Shown here in pieces: positions 43,903 through 52,738 of a stretch of DNA of 64,000 nucleotides (positions within the stretch are counted from its first letter, which is position 1; the number at the start of each line of letters is the position of its first letter). Where the stretch lies: the NCBI GenBank assembly GCA_018449715.1, contig JAAVVA010000001.1, positions 620,001 to 684,000 of the forward strand, in the 5' to 3' direction. This DNA is from Acidobacteriaceae bacterium dw_441 (GTDB lineage Bacteria; Acidobacteriota; Terriglobia; Terriglobales; Acidobacteriaceae). The translations under genes were made by a program, and so were the position numbers. The notes beneath the pieces are model-generated. The model was not told the origin of the DNA. It ran no database searches and saw nothing but the letters and a program-made list of their open reading frames with translations.

Positions 43903-45141
43903 TTAAGGAGTCACCGCAGCAAAGGGTTCGATGCTCCCTAGAAGAAGGATGTAGCTTGCAATCCCCAGGCAGAGAAAGATCCCGGCCACCGCGAACGCCG
44001 GTGCGAACGAATGGGCCCAGGTGCTGATATATCCGGTGGCAATTGGTGCCACGATGGCCGCTAGTTGGTTGGATTGATTCATAATCGCTCCGACCCTGCC
44101 GGTGCTTCCCGCAGGCGCCAGCAGCGAGGGGAGCGACCACAGCACGGGTGAAGCCGCCGAAAGGCCGCTGAGCGCCAGGCTCAGTCCGAACAGGACTATT
44201 CCAGGGTGATGAAATAGGGTGGGCGTAAAGATGAACAGGCCCAGGCAGGTACCGGACATCAGGATACCTTTTCGCACAGAAGCCGGTCGAAAGCCCCTGC
44301 GGATCAGCGCGTCGGGTAGAACTCCGCCGACGAGAAAGCCCAGGATCGACGCTGCCAGCCAGGGAAGGGCTGACCAGAGCACGGCGTTTCTGCTGGTCAT
44401 GCGCAGCCCCTTCTGAAGATAAAAAGGCATCCAGGTGAGAAGCAGATAGAAGCAGTAATTGTAGGCTCCGGAACCCAGAGCAGCCCCGAGAACCTTCGGT
44501 TGCTGTAGAAGCTGGCCAAGGCTGAGATGGTCCGAGTGGTCTTGTTGCGCGGGACCCATGTGAGATACCTCATCAGGCATCGGATCGCGATAGAGCAGAA
44601 GGAAGAGCGCGGCATAGCCCGCGCTGAGGAGAGCCGTGACAGCAAAGTTCGTTCTTAGGCCGAAGTGCAGAAGGACAAGACCGAGGATTGGGGTTCCAAG
44701 TCCAATGGAGAACTTCGCCGCAGCATCAAAGGTCGCAGTTGGAACGCCACGGCGCTCAGGCGGAAACCACAAACCGATCGCTTTGGCGCAGGCCGGGAAG
44801 GTTGGAGCTTCGCCGATTCCAAGAATGCCCCTCGCCACAAATAAGACGAGAATGCTGGTTGCGACGGCCGCCAGACCGGATGCAAAGGCCCAAAGAACAA
44901 TTGAGACGAGCATGACTCGCCGGACACCGAAGCGATCCAATAGCGCGCCGCAGGGAAGCTGCATGAGAGCGTAGGTCCAACTATAAGCACCGAGCAGGTA
45001 ACCGAAGGTGATGTCGGAGAGGCCGAACGTTTGTTGCAAAGCGTCATGGGCGACCGAGAGATTGACCCGATCGAAATAATTGACAAGGATTCCGATACCC
45101 AGCAGAAGCGAGATCACCCGGCTTTTGTTCTGGCTTTTCAT
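43903..45141 (-). CDS. MFS transporter (ACS/hexuronate-type)
   Basis: A 412-residue major-facilitator protein with twelve predicted spans. The first loop motif (GALLDRFGVRRVMLV) and NYFDRVNLSVAHDAL near residue 22 are typical of the anion:cation symporter family that carries glucarate, galactonate or hexuronates. A second-half motif is at ALIRRGFRPASVRKG. It converges with the dehydrogenase operon, one base between stop codons. The pairing with two sugar-type dehydrogenases suggests uptake of their substrate. Confidence 0.86.
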   Translation of the reverse strand: MKSQNKSRVISLLLGIGILVNYFDRVNLSVAHDALQQTFGLSDITFGYLLGAYSWTYALMQLPCGALLDRFGVRRVMLVSIVLWAFASGLAAVATSILVLFVARGILGIGEAPTFPACAKAIGLWFPPERRGVPTATFDAAAKFSIGLGTPILGLVLLHFGLRTNFAVTALLSAGYAALFLLLYRDPMPDEVSHMGPAQQDHSDHLSLGQLLQQPKVLGAALGSGAYNYCFYLLLTWMPFYLQKGLRMTSRNAVLWSALPWLAASILGFLVGGVLPDALIRRGFRPASVRKGILMSGTCLGLFIFTPTLFHHPGIVLFGLSLALSGLSAASPVLWSLPSLLAPAGSTGRVGAIMNQSNQLAAIVAPIATGYISTWAHSFAPAFAVAGIFLCLGIASYILLLGSIEPFAAVTP

Positions 45142-45237
45142 CAGGCGTAGATTCTACCCGTTGCGCCCTGCCGGTGGCTTGCAGATCGGCCGTTCGCCCT
45201 GATCTGCAATTTACTTTCCATCAATGAGTGCGAAGGC

Positions 45238-45738
45238 TTGTTGCCGTTCCCTATGTACTTTGCCTGGTCTCCTCGGCTGCCTTCTGTGCAGCGGCAGCGG
45301 AGTATAGGGCAGAAGGCGGGAGTGCCCTCTGCCCGAGAGTCCTCCTATCATGAGCGAGTGAAGGGCGAGAAGCGACGCGCTGCGATTGAAGCAGCCATGG
45401 ATGTGTTTCTCGAACAAGGCTACGATCGAGCCTCTCTTCAACAGATTGCCAGTCGGGCAAATGTTTCCACCGCAACTCTCTTCAAGAGATTCCCGACAAA
45501 GGCATCCCTCTTTGAAGCCATCATTCATGATTTCTGGAGCGAGGATGCTGAGATTGGGAAGATCCCTCCAGCAGGAGATCCGAAGGCTGGCCTTCGCAGG
45601 ATTGGAATGGACTTCACCGCACTCGTGCGTCAGCCGCGAATGATTGCGTTTACCCGTCTGCTCATCGCAGAGGCTCCCCATTTTGCGCCATTGACTTCGT
45701 CCTTTTTCAACCGACATCCAGTCAGCAGTCTCCCCTAA
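45238..45738 (+). pseudogene. C-terminally truncated TetR-family regulator
   Basis: The DNA-binding part is intact: RRAAIEAAMDVFLEQGYDRA and the recognition helix NVSTATLFKRFPTKASLFEA. The ligand-binding domain stops after about 75 residues (LLIAEAPHFAPLTSSFFNRH), where related regulators continue another 60-80. The stop sits 4 bp inside the convergent NTF2-like gene. The true start is unclear; GTG at 45325 or 45358 or ATG at 45253 are options, and the far N-terminal part of the open frame looks non-coding. It probably no longer senses ligand. Confidence 0.7.
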
Positions 45739-46100
45739 GACTTCTCGACATTCCAGAAGCCGGCCAGATGGGTTAAACGCCCTTGCTCATTGAAACGAGC
45801 GTAGCTATGGGCGGTGAGGTACTCTGAACCGTCCTTGTTGTACATCGTCCACTCGGACAGAAGCTGGCCGTGGTGGGTGAAGAGCTTGTTGCTCTTGAAG
45901 TACGCTCCCGGGAACTGCTCCTGGAATCGCGCGATGTGCGTGGCCAGATTGGCGAAGCCCTGGCCTTCGCTGAGCGGACTGGTAAAGACGACGTCGTCAG
46001 CCACACTTTGCCTGAGGAGGCGCTCCCGGTCCGCTACTGCGATGTCAGCCCATGCGTCCTGATAGGTCTTCCATATCTGTTGAAGAGTGTCGATGGTCAT
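45735..46100 (-). CDS. SnoaL/NTF2-like protein
   Basis: A 121-residue NTF2-like protein with TIDTLQQIWKTYQDAWADI, ADDVVFTSPLSEGQG and a C-terminal LTHLAGFWNVEKS typical of the SnoaL-like group. The start is the ATG at 46100 with AAAGGA upstream; the longer open frame has no support. Such proteins are small hydrolases, isomerases or binding proteins; the reaction is unknown. It diverges from an AraC-type gene across a long inverted repeat, which suggests that the regulator controls it. Confidence 0.78.
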   Translation of the reverse strand: MTIDTLQQIWKTYQDAWADIAVADRERLLRQSVADDVVFTSPLSEGQGFANLATHIARFQEQFPGAYFKSNKLFTHHGQLLSEWTMYNKDGSEYLTAHSYARFNEQGRLTHLAGFWNVEKS

Positions 46101-46148
46101 GATGCGATCCTTTCCTGCTTGCTCGTGCTGAGACGCGAGTTCGACGCC

Positions 46149-46176
46149 TCGAACTACCTTCTTCAAGGTAGCTCGA
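46149..46176. promoter_or_regulatory. Inverted repeat between divergent genes, possible AraC operator
   Basis: Twelve-base arms (46149-46160 and 46165-46176, one mismatch) with a 4-nt centre sit 48 bp from the NTF2-like start and 77 bp from the AraC start. It fits an operator for the adjacent regulator, although AraC proteins more often bind direct repeats; a hairpin in the leader is an alternative. Confidence 0.45.
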
Positions 46177-46252
46177 AGCCCCTGTACGGTCGATAATCTA
46201 TACGCCGAATGTATTTACCTTCCGTCCAATCTTGCATAGACTTCGACTCATC

Positions 46253-47206
46253 ATGGACCCATTTCTTGATCTCATCCATCTGCTTCGTCCGCGAGCCACG
46301 CTATGGGCGGGGATTGAGGGCGTTGGCCGATGGGGTGTGTCGTTTCGCAAAAGAGACGACCTGCTGTTTTGCTGGGTGCAGCAGGGTAAGTGCCAGCTGA
46401 CACGCCCACATGTTGCGCCCGTGCATCTCGAACCGGATGACTTCGTTCTGGTTCGCACCGACACACCGTTCACGCTCACCTCGGACCCGTCCGTAGAGCC
46501 TGAAGACAGCGAGACGGCAGTTGCGCTTACAAAGGACACAGGGCTAAGGCTTGGGGTGGGTACGGACTCTCCCGTAACCCTGCGTGGCGGCAGGTTTGTG
46601 TTTGATACAGCGAACGAAGACCTGTTGACGGGAATGCTTCCATCCCTGGTTCACGTAGCGGCTGGCGACACCTCTTCATGGCGTGTGCGCTCGCTCTTGA
46701 AAATGAATGAGACAGAGTCTCTCGAGCCCGGTGCCGGAAGCGAGTTCATCATCGCACGCCTGATGGAACTGATCCTGGTGGAGATACTTCGCAGTGAGAC
46801 GCTGCGGGTGAACTCCGATCGGAGTCCAGACCGGAAACAGGAGCATTCAGGGCTGCTCGCTGGTCTTGCCGATCCAGTAACGGCGTGTGCTCTCTCGGCG
46901 ATGCACAGAGACGTCTCGCATGGTTGGACTGTCTCGGGTCTGGCCCGGCTCTGCGGTGTCTCGCGATCCACCTTTGCCGCACGGTTTCGCCAGATCGTGG
47001 GGATGGGACCAATCGAATATCTGCTGCAATGGAGGATCGCCCTGGCCAGGGATGAGCTGCGACGCGGAACACGGAGCATCGGCCAGATCGCTTTGGATAT
47101 TGGCTTCCAGTCTTCGAGTGCGTTCAGTACCGCGTTTACCCGGGCGGTGGGGTGTTCGCCGAAGCGCTTTGCAATTGCAGCTCGCAGTGAATGCTCCGGT
47201 CCTTGA
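46253..47206 (+). CDS. AraC-family transcriptional regulator with cupin N-terminus
   Basis: A 317-residue regulator. The N-terminal cupin-like domain (about residues 10-190) is of the AraC_N/cupin_6 type (GVGRWGVSFRKRDDLLFCWV). The C-terminal DNA-binding domain has two helix-turn-helix motifs (TVSGLARLCGVSRSTFAARF, and IGQIALDIGFQSSSAFSTAF). I chose the ATG at 46253 over a TTG seven codons upstream. It probably controls the divergent NTF2-like gene, and formerly an NAD-epimerase-like gene of which only a scrap remains downstream. Confidence 0.87.
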   Translation: MDPFLDLIHLLRPRATLWAGIEGVGRWGVSFRKRDDLLFCWVQQGKCQLTRPHVAPVHLEPDDFVLVRTDTPFTLTSDPSVEPEDSETAVALTKDTGLRLGVGTDSPVTLRGGRFVFDTANEDLLTGMLPSLVHVAAGDTSSWRVRSLLKMNETESLEPGAGSEFIIARLMELILVEILRSETLRVNSDRSPDRKQEHSGLLAGLADPVTACALSAMHRDVSHGWTVSGLARLCGVSRSTFAARFRQIVGMGPIEYLLQWRIALARDELRRGTRSIGQIALDIGFQSSSAFSTAFTRAVGCSPKRFAIAARSECSGP

Positions 47207-47213
47207 GAACAGA

Positions 47214-47309
47214 CTCATCTCTGGGTGAATGACAGCCGATACGCCCACGACTGCCTGCTTCAACGAAGTGGCATCGAAGAGGTCACCTCTTTCGGAGGCA
47301 GTATCCCAA
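47214..47309 (-). pseudogene. Scrap of an NAD(P)-binding epimerase/NmrA-type gene
   Basis: On the minus strand about 32 codons read ERGDLFDATSLKQAVVGVSA, then VIHPEM, which resembles the 'GDL-x-D-x-x-S-L-x-x-A-x-x-G-x-x-x-V-x-H' segment of atypical SDR proteins. Neither the cofactor loop before it nor the catalytic part after it is present. AraC regulators with the cupin_6 domain often sit beside such genes, which supports the reading. Confidence 0.45.
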
Positions 47310-47454
47310 CCTCTTCGTCGAGACGTTCTGTTGCGCAATCTCGTTTAGGACTTGCCAGTTGAACCGAAGACAGGTTACCTCGAATCAGCCCCGATTAGTT
47401 TCCGTGATCGGCACTGGGATTTATGTCCAGAGCATATTCAGAAAGCAACGCTTC

Positions 47455-48921
47455 TTATCTTCCTGCTACCCGTTCTGCAACGATGGAGAAATCTGTAGAG
47501 TTGCCCTGCAGATTCTTTGTGCTGATCAAGAGTTCGAATGGAGGGATCGTCCCGTCGGGGCCTACGATGCTTTGAAGCCATTTGGAGAAGAGCGGTCCAT
47601 TGAGAACAAAATTGCCTGCAGATTGCGTTCCCGTCATCCAAAGACCACTTAATGAAAGAATCATTCCCTGTCCGCTTGGATTGGGACTGTAGGTCACATC
47701 GCCATAGACGGTCGATGCTCCAAGATTCCCGGGCGTGTCCTGCGGGATATATTGTTGCATCTCCTCTTTGCGGGGATGCCGGTTTACAAAATAGAAACCG
47801 GAGAAACCCCGTTTGCCATCGGGCACCAGAATGAAGTTCATCGACGGCTCAATCAGCGAGACCCAGGGATTGGCCTGCCTCGAGCCAACCAGGATGAGGT
47901 TCGATGAACTTGCGTCGGCTGGACGGAGATCACGAGCAAAGACCGTTGCGGTGCGTTCCGGATTCCACTGGGGCAGATGGGATAGCCGCAATGCCAGATT
48001 GAGATCGACGACGCTGCTGTAACGCCGCCCGGCGAGATCGAAAGTCATGTGTTGCGAGACCGCGGACGCGACGGGGTTTGCCCGATTTGAATCACGATAC
48101 ATACCGCTGACGTAGTCGGAGAGGGTGACGTCTTGTCCCGTCACCGTCTCATAAAGCACAAGTCCACTATCGCCATAAACAATAAATGTCTTGCCGTCTT
48201 TGGGGAATAACTTATCCCAGAAGCGCCGCTCTATTTCAGTCTCAGTTTGTATAACGTCCGAACGTCCAGCCTCCACAGCTGCGTCGTGGCGAAGATGGAG
48301 GATCGCCATGATGATGGCACATGAGATAAAGAGGCCGGCGAGGAAAGGAATAATCCACTGGCGCCTGGTTGTTCCAGGTAACGACGGATCGAGAGGCGGC
48401 GGCTCCGGGATTGCTGAGGGGGGGGGCAGGGCGTTGTTTACGGGCTGAGGTGCTTCCGTAAGGTTAGGGGCTTCGCTCTCCAGGGAATAAAACCGAGGAA
48501 CATAACCACCACGAGGTATTTCGATTTTCGTGGTCTCTTGCCGACCCTCGGTCTGGAAATAGGATTCAAGCTTTTGGCGAAGGCGAGTGGCGTGAGACCG
48601 TACGATGCCATCGATGGCCGGATCGTAATCCGGTGACTTGCCGTAAACATCCACCCCGATCCGTTGTTCATTGATCTCCACCCCTCGCTCGAGGATGGCC
48701 ATCTTGCAGACGTATAGGAGGAGTTTGGGCAGTTGCTCGGAGCGTGCGAAGGTCGCCGATTTTGCAACACGGCGGGCTAACGCCCAGCGGGGGTCCTGCC
48801 TGTAGGGCTTAGGTTCACTTTCGATAGTGGTTGTTTCGGGTTGCACGCCAGTGTCCCTAGTAGAAGCGATTTCTGTAAATAGAACGTTAATTCCTGGCTT
48901 GCAACTGTTGCAGCCCGGCAC
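47455..48921 (-). CDS. Membrane-anchored winged-helix-like regulator with extracytoplasmic domain
   Basis: A 488-residue protein. Residues about 55-145 form a DNA-binding-like domain (LLLYVCKMAILERGVEINEQ, RSHATRLRQKLESYF, IEIPRGGYVPRF), resembling the winged helices of OmpR/CadC-type proteins. A proline-rich linker (about 165-185) and one membrane helix (QWIIPFLAGLFISCAIIMAI) follow. About 270 residues outside the membrane show no enzyme motif. The architecture is CadC-like: sensing outside, regulation inside. The start is uncertain (GTG 48921, or GTG 48846 after an AGGG). It diverges from the TonB-dependent receptor gene and probably controls it. A run of nine C lies in the linker. Confidence 0.75.
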   Translation of the reverse strand: MPGCNSCKPGINVLFTEIASTRDTGVQPETTTIESEPKPYRQDPRWALARRVAKSATFARSEQLPKLLLYVCKMAILERGVEINEQRIGVDVYGKSPDYDPAIDGIVRSHATRLRQKLESYFQTEGRQETTKIEIPRGGYVPRFYSLESEAPNLTEAPQPVNNALPPPSAIPEPPPLDPSLPGTTRRQWIIPFLAGLFISCAIIMAILHLRHDAAVEAGRSDVIQTETEIERRFWDKLFPKDGKTFIVYGDSGLVLYETVTGQDVTLSDYVSGMYRDSNRANPVASAVSQHMTFDLAGRRYSSVVDLNLALRLSHLPQWNPERTATVFARDLRPADASSSNLILVGSRQANPWVSLIEPSMNFILVPDGKRGFSGFYFVNRHPRKEEMQQYIPQDTPGNLGASTVYGDVTYSPNPSGQGMILSLSGLWMTGTQSAGNFVLNGPLFSKWLQSIVGPDGTIPPFELLISTKNLQGNSTDFSIVAERVAGR

Positions 48922-48975
48922 ATATGAAGTCTCGGTAAATAACTCATTATGAAAAGTTTGATGTCACTTTATCTC

Positions 48976-48990
48976 GTTTCACAGTGAAAC
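48976..48990. promoter_or_regulatory. Perfect 15-bp palindrome between regulator and receptor genes
   Basis: GTTTCAC-A-GTGAAAC is a perfect dyad located in the 292-bp divergent region, about 55 bp from the regulator start and 224 bp from the receptor start. It is a candidate operator for the membrane-anchored regulator. Confidence 0.45.
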
Positions 48991-49213
48991 ACCTGAAGCG
49001 GAAAGATGAAGTCGCCCTACAGTGGCCATAGCCGAATACAAACGCCCCGATTGAAAAGATGTCGGGTCCGATTGCAACCGGTATCGCTTGCAAAATGCCC
49101 GCCTTTGGTTGGCACTGTGCTCAAGGTCCCTCCCCACTAGGTGTAGGTCTTGAGCCATATCAAACACTGACAGTAGCACTTTGAATGACTTGCTTGTGGA
49201 GGACAGGATTGCA

Positions 49214-52200
49214 ATGAAGCAGATAAGGTTTTCATACCTTCAATATCTATGCCTGCTTGTACTATTGGGGCTCTGCCATAGTGCGTTGAGCCAAAGTACA
49301 GGCGCGAGCCTGCTTGGAGTTGTTCACGATCCGTCGGGAGCGACCGTGAGCGGAGCCTCCGTTGCGGCGGTAAACACGGGAACGAATGCTCGTACAACCG
49401 GTGCTACAAACGAGAAGGGAGAGTATTCACTTCTGAATCTCGCTCCCGGAACCTATACGCTCAGTGTGCAGTTCTCAGGCTTCCAGTCCTATACCCAAAC
49501 AGGTATTCGGCTGGATCTAGGGCAGCATGCGAATCAGGACGTCACTCTGTCGAACGGCCAGGTCCAGCAGGCGGTTACAGTGAATTCGGATGTTTCCGAC
49601 CTGGATGTTGTTTCCTCGACCGTCAGCGACGAAGTCCGAGGTACCCAACTCCGCAATCTTCCTCTTAATACACGCAACCCATATTCCTTGTTGACTCTGG
49701 TTCCGGGGTTTGCGGGTTCTATTGGCGACGACTATAACGCTGTTGGATTCTCTGTAAATGGTGGTCGGCAAGGATATACGGATACTTTGGTGGATGGAAC
49801 CCCAGCGGGTTTCCCCACGGTGAATGGTAATGCTGGTGTTGGCGTTTTCCCCTCGATCGATGCGATTGGTGAATTTCGACTGTTGGCGCAGAGCTATTCT
49901 GCGGAGTATGGCCGTTCGCTCAATGGCATCGTCAACGTGGTCTTCAAGTCCGGCACGAACCAGTTTCATGGAACCGCCTTCGAGTTCCTTCGCAACAATG
50001 CACTGGACGCCAATGATTACTTCTCCAACCAGCATAACGTTCCGCTTCCACCGTTTCATCGCAACCAGTATGGCGGTGTTCTTACCGGGCCAATCTTTAA
50101 GGATAAGACCTTCTTTCTCGTTTCTACCGAACTGCTCCGCCAGAACTCGTTCCAATCTCTGACGACGACGGTTCCTACACTCGCGCAGCGTGCTGGTGAT
50201 TTTTCGCAGACCTTTGGCCCCAACGGGCAATTGATCAGGATCTACAACCCATTCAGTACTCGTCGTGATCCGAATGGTACGGGATACATTCGCGATCCTT
50301 TTCCTAACAACGTTATCCCCAGGGAGCTGATGAGCACGGTTGCGCTCAACACGCTCAACTATTTCCCGCTTCCGAATACGACGGGCAATCCGGTTACAAA
50401 CGCGAACAATTTTTTCGCCAGCGGTACGCAGATTAACCAGATCACATCGTGGGACGTTCGCGTTGACCACACGATCAGTGAGAAGCAAAAGATTTTTGGC
50501 CGTTACTCGAATCGTGTCGTCGACAACAATCCGAATCCGCTCTTTCCAGCAGAGCAGGCAACTGCTCAAGACCTCATTGACAACCAGGATTTCGCTCGCG
50601 GCTTGACTGCGGGTTACACGCTGATTCCGAATGCGCGCATGATCTTCGATGCCAGGCTCGGCTTCTCGCGTACGCTATACAACTACCTGAATAAGAGCCT
50701 TGGGTTCCAGGCGTCAACGCTTGGTCTTCCCGATAGCTTCCAGGCAGGCGGCACGGCAATCTTCCCGGTCTTCTCTCCAACTGGCTATACGCACCTGGGA
50801 GATGGAGGCAATCGTCACAATGCCTTTATGACGTATAGCTTCCTTTCTTCGCTCACATGGATTGCAGGGCCGCATACGTTCAAGTTCGGATTTGACGGTC
50901 GCATGATTCGTGTCAACGATCATGAGAGCAACGACAGTTCCGGCAACTTCACCTTTGGCACCAATTTTACGCAAGGGCCTGATCCCAATGTGGCCAGCGC
51001 CAATACCGGCAATGGACTGGCATCGATGCTACTGGGTACCGGCACAGGTGATCTGACGCAGAACTTCAAAGACGATGCCTCGCAGAGCTACTACTTCGCT
51101 GGATATGGGCAGGACGATTGGCATGTAAATCACAAGTTGACCTTGAACCTTGGCCTTCGTTATGACATTGATACGCCACGCACCGAGCGGTACAACCGCA
51201 TGAACTATTTTGATCCTACGGTTACGTCTCCCCTCTCGTCCCAAGTTCCAGGACTCCAGGGCGGTCTGGTCTTTGTCGGCGTCAATGGTCAGAGCCGGCA
51301 TCAATACCATATCGATGCCAATAACTTTGCCCCGCGTGTGGGATTTGCCTATGCGGCGAATCCCACAACGGTAGTGCATGGTGGTGCAGGGATTGTCTAT
51401 GGTCCGTCGGCACAGGCTGCGGCAGGTACGGTAGGGCCATATGGCTTCCGCGTGCAGAACAACTGGGTAAGCTCGCTCGATGGAATTACACCATTCAATA
51501 CTTTGGATAATCCGTTCCCCCAGGGTTTCGAGCCTCCTCCGGGCGCGTCGCAGGGACTTTTGACCGGCGTAGGTGGACAGATTGAAGGTGTGCTGCAGAA
51601 TACGCCAACACCATACGTGATCCAGTACAACCTTGACGTGGAACAAACGTTTGCTCATGACGTTGTATTTGATATCGCCTACGTTGGTAACCGTGGACGG
51701 AAACAGCAGCAGAGCAGGGAAGGTGGAATCGACTTCAATCAGTTGCCAGTGTCCGCCCTTTCACTGGGATCGTCGTTGAACGATCGCGTTGCGAATCCGT
51801 ACTACGGCGCGATTACTAACGGAGCGTTGAACCAGCCCACGACTTCGCGTGGGCAGCTCCTTGAGCAATACTCTCAGTTCACCAGCGTGCTTCCTCTCTT
51901 TCTTGCAGGCGGTAATAACCAATACGACGCTTTGCAGCTTCGTATCAACAAGCGTTTCTCTTCGGGTTTCCAGCTTCAGGCCTCATACGTGTGGTCGAAG
52001 AACTTCGACAACGGTACGAACCATCAGGATAGCTTCAACCCGATGGGGGACTACGCGGTCAGTTCGCAGGACGTCACCAATCGATTCGTGGCGAACTATA
52101 TCTATGAGCTGCCGTTTGGGCGGGGACGCATGATCGGAGCTAATATGTCACGGCTCGAGGATCTTGCCCTTGGCGGATGGCAGGTAAATGGCATCACGAC

Positions 52201-52627
52201 AATCCAGGGAGGTACGCCGTTGCAGATATCCGCAAGCAATACCCTCTCTACCTTTAACTTCCAAACCTTGTACGCAGATACGGACTTTCAGGATGCGTCG
52301 CTTTCCGGTGATATTCATCAACGCTTGAACCGGTACTTCGATACGTCGCATTTCTCGCAGCCAGCTCCGTTCCATTTGGGCAATGGAACCGCATATTACA
52401 GCAACCTGCGGTCACCGGGTGTCAATAATACGGACCTTTCGATCTTCAAAGACTTTGTCTTCACCGAAGGCATCAAGCTGCAGTTCAGGACGGAAGCATT
52501 CAATGTCTTCAACCGTGTCCAGTTTGGAAGTCCGAACACCAGTGTGACCAGTACGACTTTTGGACAGATCACCAGCCAGGCGAACACTCCTCGCCAGTTG
52601 CAATTCGGTCTGAAACTGATGTTTTGA
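49214..52627 (+). CDS. Oar-like TonB-dependent receptor with carboxypeptidase-regulatory domain
   Basis: A 1137-residue outer-membrane transporter. A signal peptide (about 1-29) is followed by a carboxypeptidase-regulatory Ig-like domain (LLGVVHDPSGATVSGASVAA to about 115), a plug (about 120-240, including RNLPLNTRNPYSLLTLVPGF) and a long beta-barrel ending in a terminal Phe (FGLKLMF). This Oar-type architecture is expanded in Acidobacteriota for uptake of oligosaccharides and other polymers. The ATG at 49214 has GGAGG upstream; the frame to 49181 is unsupported. It faces the transmembrane regulator and precedes a phosphodiesterase gene after a terminator. Confidence 0.92.
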   Translation: MKQIRFSYLQYLCLLVLLGLCHSALSQSTGASLLGVVHDPSGATVSGASVAAVNTGTNARTTGATNEKGEYSLLNLAPGTYTLSVQFSGFQSYTQTGIRLDLGQHANQDVTLSNGQVQQAVTVNSDVSDLDVVSSTVSDEVRGTQLRNLPLNTRNPYSLLTLVPGFAGSIGDDYNAVGFSVNGGRQGYTDTLVDGTPAGFPTVNGNAGVGVFPSIDAIGEFRLLAQSYSAEYGRSLNGIVNVVFKSGTNQFHGTAFEFLRNNALDANDYFSNQHNVPLPPFHRNQYGGVLTGPIFKDKTFFLVSTELLRQNSFQSLTTTVPTLAQRAGDFSQTFGPNGQLIRIYNPFSTRRDPNGTGYIRDPFPNNVIPRELMSTVALNTLNYFPLPNTTGNPVTNANNFFASGTQINQITSWDVRVDHTISEKQKIFGRYSNRVVDNNPNPLFPAEQATAQDLIDNQDFARGLTAGYTLIPNARMIFDARLGFSRTLYNYLNKSLGFQASTLGLPDSFQAGGTAIFPVFSPTGYTHLGDGGNRHNAFMTYSFLSSLTWIAGPHTFKFGFDGRMIRVNDHESNDSSGNFTFGTNFTQGPDPNVASANTGNGLASMLLGTGTGDLTQNFKDDASQSYYFAGYGQDDWHVNHKLTLNLGLRYDIDTPRTERYNRMNYFDPTVTSPLSSQVPGLQGGLVFVGVNGQSRHQYHIDANNFAPRVGFAYAANPTTVVHGGAGIVYGPSAQAAAGTVGPYGFRVQNNWVSSLDGITPFNTLDNPFPQGFEPPPGASQGLLTGVGGQIEGVLQNTPTPYVIQYNLDVEQTFAHDVVFDIAYVGNRGRKQQQSREGGIDFNQLPVSALSLGSSLNDRVANPYYGAITNGALNQPTTSRGQLLEQYSQFTSVLPLFLAGGNNQYDALQLRINKRFSSGFQLQASYVWSKNFDNGTNHQDSFNPMGDYAVSSQDVTNRFVANYIYELPFGRGRMIGANMSRLEDLALGGWQVNGITTIQGGTPLQISASNTLSTFNFQTLYADTDFQDASLSGDIHQRLNRYFDTSHFSQPAPFHLGNGTAYYSNLRSPGVNNTDLSIFKDFVFTEGIKLQFRTEAFNVFNRVQFGSPNTSVTSTTFGQITSQANTPRQLQFGLKLMF

Positions 52628-52643
52628 TCGTCGTAATAGATAG

Positions 52644-52675
52644 GGGAGCCGGGGTACCCGGTTCCCTAATTTTTC
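52644..52675 (+). terminator. Intrinsic terminator after the TonB-dependent receptor
   Basis: A 10-bp stem (52644-52653 with 52657-52666, one G-U pair) and a GTA loop are followed by TAATTTTTC. The downstream phosphodiesterase therefore either has its own promoter or depends on read-through. Confidence 0.8.
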
Positions 52676-52738
52676 TTATAAAGCAAAACCATATCGCGAA
52701 GCGGTCGCTCCAGGGACAGGCCGCAGAAATGGACTTAC

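Noticed and set aside
46847..47338. Minus-strand frame of 163 codons
   Set aside because: Most of it is antisense to the AraC gene; only the first 30 or so codons outside that gene look like real former coding sequence.
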